A stretch of DNA of 36,560 nt from an uncultured archaeon A07HR67 (lineage in GTDB: Archaea; Halobacteriota; Halobacteria; Halobacteriales; Haloferacaceae), in contig KI543168.1 in assembly GCA_000496175.1 (NCBI GenBank), positions 61,993 to 98,552 of the forward strand, given 5' to 3'. Positions 1-9,375 of this stretch are shown here, piece by piece (the stretch's first letter is position 1; each line of letters starts with the position of its first letter). The translations under genes and the position numbers were made by a program. The notes beneath the pieces are model-generated. The model ran no database searches and was not told where the DNA came from. It saw nothing but the letters and a program-made list of their open reading frames with translations.

Positions 1-2682
1 CGGCGGACCGCCACCGCCGCCGCCGACGCGGTCGGCGAGGTCGGCGACGACCTGGCCCGCGTTGACGTCGACGCCGTCGGGAACGCCGACGACGACGCTC
101 GCGGAGCCGCCCGCGCCGCTGCCGACGACCGCGACGTTCCCGTCGTCGACGTGGGCGTTCGCGGTCGCACGCAGCTCGTCGGCGTCGGCGTCGAGCCGTT
201 GGATCACGGCGGTCGTCCCGGCGATCTCGACCCGCTCGGCGTCCGCGCCGCCGCCGGCCCGTGCCGCCGCGAGCTCTTCTTTGAGCGATTCGACCTCCTT
301 GCCGCGTTCTTTCCACTCGGTAAAGAAGCGTTCTGCCGTCTCGGGCACGTCGAGCGGCTCCACGTCGAACGCGTCGGCGGCGTCGTACAACGCGTCTTCC
401 ACCCGTTGTGTCGCCGCGATCGCGGCGTCGCCGGCGGCGAAGACGATCCGCTCGACGCCGTCTTGAACCGGCTCGGTTTTCAATACCTTGACCGCGCCGA
501 TGTCGCCGGTTCGGTCGACGTGGGTCCCCGCACACGCCTGTACGTCTGCGTCGCCGACGTGGATGAGCCGAACGGTCGTTCCCGGCGGCACCCCGCCCTG
601 GTACAGGTCGAAGCCGTACGTCGCCTCGGCCTCGTTGCGGTCGGGCCACTCCTGTCTGACGGAGACGTTCTGGCGAACGAGGTCGTTGGCGACGCGCTCG
701 ATCTCGCGCACCTCTTCGCGGGAGATGCGGTCGAAGTGGCGCACGTCGAGCCGCGAGGAATCGAGCCCCTTCTGTGCGCCCGCCTGTCGGACGTGCTCGC
801 CGAGCACCTCGCGGGCCGCGTGGCCGATCAGGTGGGTCGCCGTGTGGTGGGTTCGGAGCCGGTCGCGACGGTCGCCGTCCACCTGCCCGCGAACGAACTC
901 GCCTTTGCCCGGGTCGGCGTCGGTGTGGTGTAAGACGACGCCGTCTACCTCCTGGACGTCGGTGACGGCGGCGGCCGCCTCGCCGCCGACGAGCTGGCCG
1001 CGGTCGGCCGGCTGGCCCCCGCCCTCGGGGTAGAACATCGTCTGGTCCAACACGACCTCGTAGCCGTCCTCGGTCTCGAAGACGTCGAGCACCACCGCCT
1101 CGAACTCGGTCCGACCCTGGTCGTCGTAGAACAACAGCTCCGTCTCCGGGAGGTCCTCGATCCGGTCGTCGCCGTCTGCCGTTGTCGTCTCGCCGTCGGT
1201 CTCCTCGTGACGGTCCGCGACGAGCGCGTAGAAATCGTCCGGAACGTCGACGCTCGCGCCGCGGTCGGCGGCGATCTCGGCGACCATGTCAGGCTGGATC
1301 CCGTGTGAATCGTACAGCTCCAACAGCTCGTCCGTGGGGATCGCCTCGTCGGCGTCGGCGTACTCGTCGGCGAGCGCCTCCACCTTCCGGGAGCCGCGCT
1401 CGAGCGTCTGGCGGTACTTTCGTTCCTCGGTGCGGACGATCTCACGGATCGTGTCGCGGTTCTCGTAGCCGAGCCGCTCGGCTTGCATGTCGACGAGCTC
1501 GTCGAGCGGCGCGCCGACGCCGACCTCGTCGACGAGCCGTTTCGTCCGGCGGAGCACCATCCGCGCGAGGTAGCCGGTCCCGACGTTCGAGGGGACGATG
1601 CCGTCGCCGAGCATGTACGCGAGCGTCCGTGAGTGGTCGGCGATGGCGTAGATCGCTTCCAACGGCTCCACCAGCTCGCGGAGGCGGTCGATGTCGACGT
1701 CGAGCCGCTCGGCGATGTCGCCGCGGGCGGCCTCCACGTCGTCGACGTCGTCGATGTCGAGCCGTCCCGAGAGCGTCGCGGCGCGGCTCACGAGCGCTTC
1801 CTCCTCGTCGGTGTACTCGAGGCCCGCGTTCCGTTTCAGGAAGGCGATGGCGTCGGGATAGATAGCCTCGTAGACGGTGGGCGTGCCCTGGCTCATCCAC
1901 GTCCATCGCTCCAGGCCGTACCCCGTGTCGACGATGTACGTGTCCATGAACGAGTAGGTGTTCCCGTCTTTCATCTCGTACTCGCCGTCGGGGTCCCGTT
2001 CCATACACATGAACACGAGCGTGGCGAGCTCTGCGCCCTTGTAGATGACCTCGATGGCGGGCCGGCGTTGCCGCCGCCGACCCACGGATCTCGATGTAGG
2101 TGATCTCCGAGAGGTCGCGCCGAGCCGCTCGAAGAGCCCGTCACAGAACGCGACGGTCTCGTCTTTCCAGTACACCTCTCCCTCGTAGGCGTACTCTTCG
2201 GTCGCGTCCTCGCGGGTGTTGAACGCGTGGTGGGCCATCATCTCGAACGCCATCGTGTGTCGGCCCGTCTTTCCGACGTTGTCGATGTCTTGCATCCGGA
2301 TACACGGCTGTGAGATCGTGAGCGGGTTCGCCGGCGGCGGCGTCTGCCCGGAGGTGACGAGCGGCTGAAAGTCGTAGATCGACGCCTGCGTCAACAACAC
2401 GTCGTCGCGCCAGCGGTTGGCCGCGACCGGGTACGGCTCGATCCGCTCGTGGCCGTTGTCCTCGAAGTACGAGAGAAACGCCTCGCGCATCTCCGACAGC
2501 GAGTGCGACTCGGGAAAGCCGGGGTCGTCGATGAAGCTGTAATCCTCACACGGCGGTTCGCCGCACAGTTCGCGGTCGGGGTCGCGCGTCCAGAAGTGTG
2601 CGCCACAGGACCGGCACTCCCGGCGATCGAACCCCTCCTCCTCGAAGTAATCGAGGCGGTACTCCGCGTCGAGATCGCTCAT
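1..2682 (-). CDS. alaS: Alanine--tRNA ligase, 3' end outside window, locally scrambled
   Basis: Class II aminoacyl-tRNA synthetase that charges tRNA-Ala in the cytoplasm. The ATG at 2682 opens a frame that stays open for 894 codons to the window edge; the C-terminus is cut off, ending in the glycine-rich [10 protein letters not shown] region. An N-terminal zinc-type CRSC/CGEPPC segment (about residues 23-45) and the class II core are followed by the editing domain, whose metal-binding motifs HTATH (H613, H617) and CAGTH (C717, H721) are intact. Oddity: residues 190-208 read as an Arg/Ser-rich stretch where the family has [20 protein letters not shown]. Restoring one G at about 2116, 2090 and 2058 recovers the family sequence exactly, so three one-base losses cancel to keep the frame open. 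As written, the enzyme would lack a conserved core motif. Identity is certain; whether the lesion is real is not. Confidence 0.96.
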   Translation of the reverse strand, partial: MSDLDAEYRLDYFEEEGFDRRECRSCGAHFWTRDPDRELCGEPPCEDYSFIDDPGFPESHSLSEMREAFLSYFEDNGHERIEPYPVAANRWRDDVLLTQASIYDFQPLVTSGQTPPPANPLTISQPCIRMQDIDNVGKTGRHTMAFEMMAHHAFNTREDATEEYAYEGEVYWKDETVAFCDGLFERLGATSRRSPTSRSVGRRRQRRPAIEVIYKGAELATLVFMCMERDPDGEYEMKDGNTYSFMDTYIVDTGYGLERWTWMSQGTPTVYEAIYPDAIAFLKRNAGLEYTDEEEALVSRAATLSGRLDIDDVDDVEAARGDIAERLDVDIDRLRELVEPLEAIYAIADHSRTLAYMLGDGIVPSNVGTGYLARMVLRRTKRLVDEVGVGAPLDELVDMQAERLGYENRDTIREIVRTEERKYRQTLERGSRKVEALADEYADADEAIPTDELLELYDSHGIQPDMVAEIAADRGASVDVPDDFYALVADRHEETDGETTTADGDDRIEDLPETELLFYDDQGRTEFEAVVLDVFETEDGYEVVLDQTMFYPEGGGQPADRGQLVGGEAAAAVTDVQEVDGVVLHHTDADPGKGEFVRGQVDGDRRDRLRTHHTATHLIGHAAREVLGEHVRQAGAQKGLDSSRLDVRHFDRISREEVREIERVANDLVRQNVSVRQEWPDRNEAEATYGFDLYQGGVPPGTTVRLIHVGDADVQACAGTHVDRTGDIGAVKVLKTEPVQDGVERIVFAAGDAAIAATQRVEDALYDAADAFDVEPLDVPETAERFFTEWKERGKEVESLKEELAAARAGGGADAERVEIAGTTAVIQRLDADADELRATANAHVDDGNVAVVGSGAGGSASVVVGVPDGVDVNAGQVVADLADRVGGGGGGPP

Positions 2683-2705
2683 TACCACGTTCTGGCCCGT
2701 GTTCG

Positions 2706-2713
2706 TTCAAAAG
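2706..2713 (-). promoter_or_regulatory. TATA-like element of alaS
   Basis: On the minus strand this reads CTTTTGAA and is centred about 27 bp before the alaS ATG, the spacing expected for a leaderless haloarchaeal transcript. The match is modest. Confidence 0.35.
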
Positions 2714-2794
2714 CGTTCCGGGGTGGGGCGGAGCCGGGCCTCGGACGGGTCGCGAGCCGCTCGCCCCCGGCGGCGCCGGCCGCAGTCCGAAACG

Positions 2795-2802
2795 GCCTTA
2801 CC
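2795..2802 (+). promoter_or_regulatory. Weak TATA-like element of SRP19
   Basis: GCCTTACC lies 22-29 bp before the SRP19 ATG inside the 141-bp divergent gap with alaS. It is the only T/A-containing patch at the right spacing, so the call rests mostly on position. Confidence 0.28.
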
Positions 2803-2823
2803 CCGTGCGCTCGCCCCTCCCGT

Positions 2824-3102
2824 ATGGTTGAGAACGTCGTGTATCCCGCGTACTTCGACGCCGGCCGCTCGCGGTCGGAAGGCCGCCGCGTCCCGGCGGG
2901 GCTCGCGGTCGAGGAGCCGACCGTCGACGAGATCGCGAAGGCGGTCCAACAGGTCGGCTACGATGCCGTGATCGAACGGGAGAAGACGTACTCCCGGGAG
3001 TTCGATCCGCGCGGCGCGGTGGTGGTTCGCGGAACCGACGATACCACGAAAAACGACCTCGTACAGGCGGTCGCCGCCTACATCGGGATTCTCCGCGAGT
3101 GA
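2824..3102 (+). CDS. srp19: Signal recognition particle subunit SRP19
   Basis: A 92-residue protein matching the archaeal SRP19 family, which binds the 7S RNA and promotes its assembly with SRP54 for co-translational targeting of membrane proteins. The N-terminal [20 protein letters not shown] segment is the typical SRP19 start, with a basic RNA-binding patch after the first strand, and the family's YSREFDPRG segment lies at about residues 57-65. Length fits archaeal homologues. The ATG at 2824 was chosen because the frame upstream has no SRP19-like sequence and would overlap alaS. The next gene, gar1, follows at once, giving a two-gene unit of RNA-binding proteins. The high acidic content fits a halophile. 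Confidence 0.93.
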   Translation: MVENVVYPAYFDAGRSRSEGRRVPAGLAVEEPTVDEIAKAVQQVGYDAVIEREKTYSREFDPRGAVVVRGTDDTTKNDLVQAVAAYIGILRE

Positions 3103-3104
3103 CG

Positions 3105-3335
3105 ATGCGCCGGGTCGGCACCGTCGTCCGCACCGCCGGCGGGCTCGCGATCGCCCGCCCGGCCGAAGGCGAAGACCCGCCGGAGATCGGCGCGGGCGTC
3201 GTCGACGAGTCGCTCTCGCGGGTCGGTCGGGTCGTGGACGTCTTCGGCCCCGTTGACCACCCGTACGTCGCCGTCACCCCCGCCGACGGCGTCGCGCTCG
3301 CGGCGCTCGTCGGCGGCCCGTTGTACGCCCGGTGA
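3105..3335 (+). CDS. gar1: H/ACA ribonucleoprotein component Gar1-like protein
   Basis: A small beta-barrel protein of 76 residues resembling archaeal Gar1, the H/ACA RNP subunit that binds Cbf5 and helps turnover in RNA-guided pseudouridylation. Seen directly: an MRRVGTVVRTAGGLAI start and the VGRVVDVFGPVDHPYVAV core typical of the Gar1/RimM-like barrel. It lacks the Gly/Arg-rich tails of eukaryotic Gar1, as archaeal forms do. The ATG at 3105 is used; a GTG at 3099 overlaps the SRP19 stop (GTGA) and would add two residues, so translational coupling with SRP19 is likely either way. Confidence 0.85.
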   Translation: MRRVGTVVRTAGGLAIARPAEGEDPPEIGAGVVDESLSRVGRVVDVFGPVDHPYVAVTPADGVALAALVGGPLYAR

Positions 3336-3341
3336 GAACCG

Positions 3342-3611
3342 TCACTCCACCACGGCGAAGTCGTCTATCGTCTTCGTCGACCGAACGAGCCGTTCACACA
3401 CCACGAGCTTTTCCATCCGGTCGAGCCGGGTCCACTCGAGCTCCGACGGCGGCGATTCTTCGAACGCCCGAAACTGCTCGAACACGGCCTCGTTGACGAA
3501 CCGCTGGAAAGAGTCGCAGGTCGGACACGTCATCGAAAGGTGAGAGGTGTCGAACGCCCGATCGATCGTGTGCTCGAGGCAGTTCAGACACCGATACTCC
3601 CTGTTGGTCAC
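3342..3611 (-). CDS. Small zinc-ribbon-like haloarchaeal protein, function unknown
   Basis: An 89-residue protein with CLNC at about residues 8-11 and CPTC at about 29-32, a pair of CxxC knuckles that suggests one bound zinc. The remainder is acidic and helical (FEQFRAFEESPPSELEWTRLDR). I do not recognise a named function. The gene starts with GTG at 3611 and has its own TATA-like element 25-34 bp upstream, so it is probably a separate leaderless unit. It sits between the convergent gar1 and the end of the nuo operon. A nucleic-acid or protein-binding role is possible from the zinc ribbon but not shown. Confidence 0.75.
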   Translation of the reverse strand: MTNREYRCLNCLEHTIDRAFDTSHLSMTCPTCDSFQRFVNEAVFEQFRAFEESPPSELEWTRLDRMEKLVVCERLVRSTKTIDDFAVVE

Positions 3612-3635
3612 AGTGTTATTACGGGCTGGCGCCGG

Positions 3636-3645
3636 TAATATCTGC
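3636..3645 (-). promoter_or_regulatory. TATA element of the small zinc-ribbon gene
   Basis: The minus strand reads AGATATTACC here, 25-34 bp before the GTG at 3611. It is an AT-rich island in GC-rich DNA at leaderless spacing. Confidence 0.5.
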
Positions 3646-3666
3646 GGATACCGGCGGGCGGGTGCT

Positions 3667-3684
3667 AAAACGGCGCGGCGCCGT
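3667..3684 (-). terminator. Hairpin plus T-run after nuoN
   Basis: Just past the nuoN stop, the minus strand has ACGGC-GCCGC-GCCGT (5-bp stem) followed at once by TTTT. This is a short intrinsic-terminator-like signal for the end of the nuo operon; archaeal termination mainly needs the T-run. Confidence 0.4.
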
Positions 3685-3690
3685 TGACCG

Positions 3691-5202
3691 CTAGAACAAC
3701 GCGGACGCCGCCGCCTCGGCCGTCTCGATGACGGGTCCGAAGCCGGGCAACAAGAGCACGGTCGCGACCGCGGCGAAGACGACCGCGGCGTACAACGCGG
3801 TCGGCCGGGCGTCGATCGTGTCCAACGCGCTCGGCGTCGTCGGGTCGTCGAGGAACATCGCCTTCACCACCCGGCTGTAGTAGTACAACGAGATCACGCT
3901 GTTGACCGCGCCGAGTGCCGCCAGCCAGATGAAACCGTTGTCGATCGCGCCCATGAACAGGAAGTACTTCGAGAAGAAGCCGGCGAAGGGGGGGAGCCCC
4001 GCCAGCGAGAACATGAAGACGGCCATCGCGGTACACGCCACGGGCGCGCGCCGGGCGAGGCCGCCGTACTCCTCGAACGTCCGGCCGACGCCCCACCGTT
4101 CCGCCATCGCGACGAAGAGGAACGCGCCGGTGTTCATGAAGCCGTAGACGAACAGGTGTGCCATCGCCGCCCCCATCACGGCGCCGTTTCCGGAGCCGCC
4201 CGCAGAAAGCGCCGCCAGTCCGATCAGCGCGTACCCCGCGTGGCCGATCGAGGAGTACGCGAGCATGCGTTTCACCTCTTCTTGGACGGCGGCCGCGAAG
4301 TTGCCGAGCGTCATCGTCACCGCCGCGAGTACGCCGAACGCGAGCACCCAGTTGATCTCCGCGGACACCGACGCCCCCAGCGGGAACGCCTCGGTGAACA
4401 CGCGGAACGCGACGACGAAGCCGGCGGCCTTCGAGGCCGACGAGAGGAACGCGCTCACCGGCGCGGGTGCGCCCTCGTACGCCTCCGGGGCCCAGAAGTG
4501 GAACGGGACGGAGGCCGTCTTGAACGCGACGCCGCCGACGATCATCACGATCCCGATGCCGGCGATCCCGGCCAGATCGCCGAGCGAGCCGATTCCGGCG
4601 GCGACCTCGGCGAAGATCAGCGATCCCGTCACCGCGTACACGAGCGAGATGCCAAACAGGAACACCGCCGACGACAACGCGCCCACGAGGAAGTACTTCA
4701 ACCCCGCCTCGACGCTGCCGCGGTTCGTCTTCAGGAACGCCACCAGCGCGTACGACGGCAGCGACACCATCTCGAGGGCGACGAAGACGACCGCGAGCGA
4801 GTTGGCAACCGCCAAAAGCGCCATTCCGGTGGCGGCGAACAACGTCAGCGAGTAGAACGCCGCCGGGTTCTCGTGGTCGTGGAAGTAATCGTGAGCGGCA
4901 ACGACCACGAGCGAGGTCACCGACGCGAAGATCGCGGTGAAGAACAACGAGAGCGTGTCCACCGTGATCGCGTCCGCGAACAGGGTGATTCCGCCGCCGG
5001 TGTCGGCGCTTCCGGTGCCGGCGGCGACGAACCAGACGGTGACGGCGAGCGATGCGAGCGCGCCGAGCGCCCCGACGACCGCCATCGAGGTGTTCGACCG
5101 GCTCCGCGGCCGGATCGTGTCGACCAACAACAACGCGAGTCCGGTGAGCCCGAGAAGCAGCGCCGGCGCCAGCGCGGTCCACGGCGGGAGCGCGTTATAC
5201 AT
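3691..5202 (-). CDS. nuoN: NADH-quinone oxidoreductase-like complex I, subunit N
   Basis: A 503-residue antiporter-like membrane subunit of complex I with about 14 predicted membrane segments, one of three proton-pumping modules. The key charged residues are present: Glu144 (ALEMVSLPSYALVAF) in the fifth helix region and Lys228 (GGVAFKTASVPFHFW), followed by the PEAYEGAPAPVSAFL loop that marks the family. It is the last gene of the nuo operon. Its ATG at 5202 overlaps the nuoM TAA by 8 bp, implying translational coupling. A hairpin with a T-run follows the stop. Confidence 0.96.
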   Translation of the reverse strand: MYNALPPWTALAPALLLGLTGLALLLVDTIRPRSRSNTSMAVVGALGALASLAVTVWFVAAGTGSADTGGGITLFADAITVDTLSLFFTAIFASVTSLVVVAAHDYFHDHENPAAFYSLTLFAATGMALLAVANSLAVVFVALEMVSLPSYALVAFLKTNRGSVEAGLKYFLVGALSSAVFLFGISLVYAVTGSLIFAEVAAGIGSLGDLAGIAGIGIVMIVGGVAFKTASVPFHFWAPEAYEGAPAPVSAFLSSASKAAGFVVAFRVFTEAFPLGASVSAEINWVLAFGVLAAVTMTLGNFAAAVQEEVKRMLAYSSIGHAGYALIGLAALSAGGSGNGAVMGAAMAHLFVYGFMNTGAFLFVAMAERWGVGRTFEEYGGLARRAPVACTAMAVFMFSLAGLPPFAGFFSKYFLFMGAIDNGFIWLAALGAVNSVISLYYYSRVVKAMFLDDPTTPSALDTIDARPTALYAAVVFAAVATVLLLPGFGPVIETAEAAASALF

Positions 5203-6727
5203 CGGCGCTCACCCCTTCGACCACGGGTATCGCGGCGTCGCGGATCATCTCGAAGAAGACGTCCGGCGCGACCCCGAGCACGATGATCGCCGCGAGCAGG
5301 ACCGCCAGTGGCGCGACGTCGTGGACTGGTGCGCGGCCGACCTCGTAGTCAGTTTCGAGCCGGAACGGCCCGAACAACGTCTTTTGCATCGCCGACAGGA
5401 GGTAGCCGGCGACGATCACGATGCCGAACATCGCCAGCGCCGTGAACGCGGGCGCGTACGGCAGCGACGGCGCGCCGAACGCGCCGACGAAGATGAAGAA
5501 CTCGCCGGCGAAGCCGGCCATCAACGGCAGCCCCATGTAGCCGAACGCGCCGGCGACGAGGATGCCGACGGTGATCGGCATCCGGTCGGCCATGCCGGCC
5601 ATGTCGCCGACCATCCGCGTGTGGGTCGCGTTGTAGACGACGCCGACGGCCATGAACATCAGCCCGGAGATGAGCCCGTGCGCGACCATCTGGAACGTCG
5701 CGCCGCCGACGCCGTACTCGGTGAAGACGACGAGCCCGAGGATCACGTATCCCATCGACGAGACCGACGAGTAGGCGACGATGCGTTTGAGGTCCTTCTG
5801 TGCCAGCGCCAGCATCGCGCCGTAGATGACGCTGATCACGGCGATCGCGGCGATCGGGATCGCGAGCGCCGACGCCTGGTTCGGCAGCATCGTGAAGTTG
5901 TACCGGAGCAGCGCGTACGTCCCCATCTTCAGAAGGACGCCCGCCAACAGGACGGAGACGGGCGTGGGAGCCTCGACGTGGGCGTCGGGCAGCCACGTGT
6001 GAACCGGGACGACCGGGACCTTCACCGCGAACCCGGCGAACATCGCGAGGAACGCGCCCAGTGCGACGGTGCCGGGCGCGATCCCGAACCACTCGCCGAG
6101 GCCGCCGTTGGCGATGGCCGCCGTGATCTCCGGCAGCGCGAACGAACTCACCGAGTCGCCGAGCGCGAACACGAGACTCATGAATCCGATGAACATCAGC
6201 AACGACGCCGCGTTCGTGTACACGAAGAACTTGATCGCGGCGTACTTCCGGCGCGGGCCGCCCCAGACCCCGATGAGGAAATACATCGGCACCAACACGG
6301 CCTCCCAGAAGACGAACCAGAGGAAGAAATCGAGCGCCGTGAAGACGCCGAGCAGGTTCGCCTCCATGAACAACATCAGCCCGTAAAACTGGCTCTGACG
6401 GGTGTCGATCGGCGTCCACGCGCTCACGATCGCGAGCGGGACGAGGAACGTCGTGAGCACGACGAGCGGGAGGCTGATCCCGTCGAGTCCGACGAACCAC
6501 GACACCGACCGGCCGCCGACCTCGATCCACTCGAACTGCGATTCGAACGCGATCGTGCCGCCGGTGAGCGCGTTGCCGGCGCCGTCGAACTGCGACCACG
6601 CGTAGAGGCTACCGGCGAACGGGACCGCGCTGAGCGCGAACGCGAGGCGGCCGGCCCACGCGTCCGGCGCGAGCAGAACGACCAGCGCGGCGAGGAACGT
6701 GAACGCGATGAGCGCCTCGAGTATCAC
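5195..6727 (-). CDS. nuoM: Complex I subunit M
   Basis: A 510-residue antiporter-like proton-pumping subunit. Glu142 (FVFWEAVLVPMYFLIGVWGG), Lys236 (FAVKVPVVPVHTWLPDAHVEAPTPVS) and Lys267 correspond to the essential Glu/Lys set of NuoM. The HTWLPDAH loop and many hydrophobic helices confirm the family. The start is the GTG at 6727, which overlaps the nuoL TGA by 4 bp (GTGA) and gives an N-terminus, ILEALIAFTFLAALVVLL, that is already the first helix. An upstream extension would run inside nuoL in another frame and is Arg-rich, unlike a membrane protein. Confidence 0.95.
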   Translation of the reverse strand: MILEALIAFTFLAALVVLLAPDAWAGRLAFALSAVPFAGSLYAWSQFDGAGNALTGGTIAFESQFEWIEVGGRSVSWFVGLDGISLPLVVLTTFLVPLAIVSAWTPIDTRQSQFYGLMLFMEANLLGVFTALDFFLWFVFWEAVLVPMYFLIGVWGGPRRKYAAIKFFVYTNAASLLMFIGFMSLVFALGDSVSSFALPEITAAIANGGLGEWFGIAPGTVALGAFLAMFAGFAVKVPVVPVHTWLPDAHVEAPTPVSVLLAGVLLKMGTYALLRYNFTMLPNQASALAIPIAAIAVISVIYGAMLALAQKDLKRIVAYSSVSSMGYVILGLVVFTEYGVGGATFQMVAHGLISGLMFMAVGVVYNATHTRMVGDMAGMADRMPITVGILVAGAFGYMGLPLMAGFAGEFFIFVGAFGAPSLPYAPAFTALAMFGIVIVAGYLLSAMQKTLFGPFRLETDYEVGRAPVHDVAPLAVLLAAIIVLGVAPDVFFEMIRDAAIPVVEGVSADV

Positions 6728-8748
6728 AGGAACCACCCCCCGCCGACGCCGAGGACGACGAGCAACGCGATCAGCCCGAGCGTGAGCATCGCGGCGTACT
6801 CGGAGACCACGCCGGTCTGTATCCGGCGGATCCGGCCGCCGCCGGCGAGACTGACCGAGGATATCCCGTTGACCACGCCGTCGATGATCCCCTGGTCGAA
6901 GGTGTCTGCGCCGCCGGCGATGTCCGCCGTCCGATACGCGATCCAGACCTGTAGTTCGTCGAGGTAGTAGTTGTTGTACAACACGTCTTTGATCCCGCCG
7001 AGTGCAGCCGTGTGTTCCGTCGGCGACGCCACGTTGTAGAACCGCCACGCGAGCCCGAGTCCGGCCAGCGCCAGGCCGAGCGAGACAGCCGCCCCGACCA
7101 GCACCGTCCCGGTCTCTCCGCCGACGAGATAGCCGCTACTGTACGGACCGATGTCTGCGTAGTGGTGTGAGGAGAGCCCAGCGATACCGCCCCACTCGTT
7201 GTCAAGCCAGCGGTGGAGGTAGTCGATCCCCTCGAGACCGAACACCTTCTGGACGGGCACCATGTTGATCAGCCCGGTGCCGACCGCGAGCGTTCCGAGC
7301 ACCATCAGTGGCCCCTTCACGTTCCAGCGAACGGGTTCGGGGTCGCGGGCGGTCTCGGTCCGGGGGTCGCCGTGGAATGTCAGAAACACCATCCGGAAGG
7401 TGTAAAATGCGGTGACCGGCACCGCGAGCAGCCCCATGAGATACCCGCCCAGCAGCAACGGGTCGTTCAGTCCGTGGACGAGCGCCTCGTAGAGCACCTC
7501 GTCTTTCGACCAGAAGCCGGCGAACGGGAAGATGCCCGCGAGCGCGAGCGACCCCGCGAGGAACGTGTAGTAGGTGACGGGGAGTTTCGATTTCAGCCCG
7601 CCCATGTCCCACATATCCTCGTTGTGGTGCATCGCGATGATCACCGAACCGGCGCCTAAGAACAACAACGCTTTGAAGAAGGCGTGGGTGGTGAGGTGGA
7701 AGACGGCCGCCACGTACCCGCCCGCGCCCAGCGCGAGCATCATGTAGCCGTACTGCGAGATGGTGGAGTACGCGAGCACCTGTTTCAGTTCGTCTTTGAC
7801 AACGCCCATCGTCGCCGCGAACAACGCGGTGAAGCCGCCGATAAAGGCGATAACGCCGAGCGTCGTCGGCGTCAGCGCGTAGAAGCCGTACATCCGCGCG
7901 ACGAGGTAGACGCCTGCCGCGACCATCGTCGCGGCGTGGATCAGCGCGGAGACGGGCGTTGGACCCTCCATCGCGTCGGGCAGCCAGGTGTGCAACGGGA
8001 ACTGCGCGGATTTGCCGACGACCCCGCCGAGCACCAACAAACCCACCACCGTGAGCCACGTGCCGAGTTCGAGTCCGCCGGGCGTCCAGACGTCGGCCGA
8101 GCCCTCGAGTGCCGCCTCCGCGAGCGCGGGGAACGAGCCGTCACCCGCGAACGCGGCCGTGCCGAACGTCGCGAACACCGCGACGACGCCGACGAGGAAG
8201 AAGTAGTCGCCGAACCGGGTGACCAAGAACGCCTTCTTCGCCGCCGAGGGCGGGCCGGGCTCGCGGAAGTGGAAGCCGATGAGCAGGTACGAGCAGAGCC
8301 CGACCAGCTCGAAGAACATGAACGCCATCAACAGGTTGTCGGCGACGACGAAGCCGAGCATCGAGGCCGTGAACAATCCGAGCCCGGCGTAGTAGCGCGG
8401 CAGGCCCGTCTCGCCCTCGTCGTTCATGTAGCCCAGCGAGAACACGTGGACCAGCAACGCGACAAGCGTCACGATCACGAGCATCAGCGCCGACAACGGG
8501 TCGACGAGCAGCCCGAACGTCAGCTCGAACTGGTCACCGCCCGCCCACGTGTACACCGTCTCGTTGTACGCGCGGCCGCCGGCGACCGTCGCGGCCACCC
8601 ACACCGACAACAGAAACGAGCCGGCGGTCGCCGCGATCCCGCCGAACGCGCCGCCCTTCGGGAGGTATCTGCCCGCTCCCAGCGCGACCAGGAACGAGAC
8701 GAACGGCAACAGTACAACCGCCGGGACGTACGCGAAGGCATTCACCAT
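6724..8748 (-). CDS. nuoL: Complex I subunit L
   Basis: A 674-residue distal proton-pumping subunit of complex I. It shows the LVDPLSALMLVIVTLVALLVH start of the antiporter domain, Glu147 (FFELVGLCSYLLIGF), Lys246 (GGVVGKSAQFPLHTWLPDAMEGPTPVS) and the KQVLAYSTISQYGYM segment. The C-terminal part, with a long amphipathic stretch after residue 540 and a last helix ending in GGGWFL, corresponds to the lateral-helix end of NuoL. The ATG at 8748 lies one base after the nuoK stop. No break or frameshift is seen. Confidence 0.96.
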   Translation of the reverse strand: MVNAFAYVPAVVLLPFVSFLVALGAGRYLPKGGAFGGIAATAGSFLLSVWVAATVAGGRAYNETVYTWAGGDQFELTFGLLVDPLSALMLVIVTLVALLVHVFSLGYMNDEGETGLPRYYAGLGLFTASMLGFVVADNLLMAFMFFELVGLCSYLLIGFHFREPGPPSAAKKAFLVTRFGDYFFLVGVVAVFATFGTAAFAGDGSFPALAEAALEGSADVWTPGGLELGTWLTVVGLLVLGGVVGKSAQFPLHTWLPDAMEGPTPVSALIHAATMVAAGVYLVARMYGFYALTPTTLGVIAFIGGFTALFAATMGVVKDELKQVLAYSTISQYGYMMLALGAGGYVAAVFHLTTHAFFKALLFLGAGSVIIAMHHNEDMWDMGGLKSKLPVTYYTFLAGSLALAGIFPFAGFWSKDEVLYEALVHGLNDPLLLGGYLMGLLAVPVTAFYTFRMVFLTFHGDPRTETARDPEPVRWNVKGPLMVLGTLAVGTGLINMVPVQKVFGLEGIDYLHRWLDNEWGGIAGLSSHHYADIGPYSSGYLVGGETGTVLVGAAVSLGLALAGLGLAWRFYNVASPTEHTAALGGIKDVLYNNYYLDELQVWIAYRTADIAGGADTFDQGIIDGVVNGISSVSLAGGGRIRRIQTGVVSEYAAMLTLGLIALLVVLGVGGGWFL

Positions 8749-8749
8749 G

Positions 8750-9052
8750 TTACCACCTCATCTCCGTTGGAACGGTCACGTCGATGTCGCCGAAGTTGCG
8801 GTACAACACGAGGATGATCCCGATGCCGATCGCGACCTCCGCGGCCGCCAACGCGATCACGAACAAGGCGAACACCTGGCCGGTGAGGTCGCCGTAGTAC
8901 AAGGCGAACGCGACGAAGTTGATGTTCGCCGCGTTCATCATGAGCTCGACGCTCATGAGAAAGTACAACGCGTCGTTTCGCGTGAGCACGCCGAACAACC
9001 CGATACAGAACACGCCCGCCGCCAGGAGGAGGTACCACTCCGGCGGCACCAT
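8750..9052 (-). CDS. nuoK: Complex I subunit K
   Basis: A 100-residue, three-helix membrane subunit of complex I. The two conserved membrane glutamates of the proton path are present: Glu36 (SVELMMNAANINFVAF) and Glu72 (AAAEVAIGIGIILVLYR). The ATG at 9052 overlaps the nuoJ2 stop as TGATG. A GTG one codon earlier is possible, but ATG gives the usual MVPPEWYLLL family start. Confidence 0.95.
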   Translation of the reverse strand: MVPPEWYLLLAAGVFCIGLFGVLTRNDALYFLMSVELMMNAANINFVAFALYYGDLTGQVFALFVIALAAAEVAIGIGIILVLYRNFGDIDVTVPTEMRW

Positions 9053-9375
9053 CACCGCTCACCCCCGTCGGTGAGCGCGTCGCCAATCGCCGCCGTGACC
9101 GAGCCGTCGTCCTCGCGGCGCGCGAGGTAGAGCGCTCCGTCGACGGCGACGTCGAGTGCGACCGCGACGATCAGGAACGCGGCCAGGAACCCCTCGGAGG
9201 GGATCGCCGCCGCCTCGCCGAGGTTGAACAACGCGTAGCCGAGGTTGTGGACGACCGACTCGCCCTCCGGAAAGCCGGCCGCCTCCTCGAAGGTCGCCGA
9301 CACGAACGTCGCGGCCATCACCACGAACAGCGCGGTCGCCGCGATCGCCGGCAGGGCCCGGCTTCGGTCGGTCAT
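9052..9375 (-). CDS. nuoJ2: Complex I subunit J, C-terminal half (NuoJ2)
   Basis: A 107-residue protein with two strong membrane segments (ALPAIAATALFVVMAATF and LAAFLIVAVALDVAVDGALYL) joined by an acidic loop containing SVVHNLGYALF. It corresponds to the last two helices of NuoJ, which is a single protein in bacteria but split in haloarchaea. Its ATG overlaps the nuoJ1 TGA by 4 bp (ATGA), so the two halves are almost certainly translated together and associate in the membrane. The split is not a frameshift here: both halves have proper starts and stops. Taken alone the protein would be hard to recognise, so the call depends on position in the operon. Confidence 0.88.
   Translation of the reverse strand: MTDRSRALPAIAATALFVVMAATFVSATFEEAAGFPEGESVVHNLGYALFNLGEAAAIPSEGFLAAFLIVAVALDVAVDGALYLARREDDGSVTAAIGDALTDGGER

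Noticed and set aside
3665-5182. Second minus-strand frame of 505 codons over nuoN
   Set aside because: Arg-rich out-of-frame reading of nuoN with no membrane segments; typical of high-GC DNA.
4937-6967. Long plus-strand open frame (676 codons) opposite nuoM/nuoN
   Set aside because: It is the antisense shadow of GC-rich membrane-protein genes. Its product is a His/Arg/Glu-rich low-complexity string without domains, while the other strand encodes clear NuoM and NuoN.
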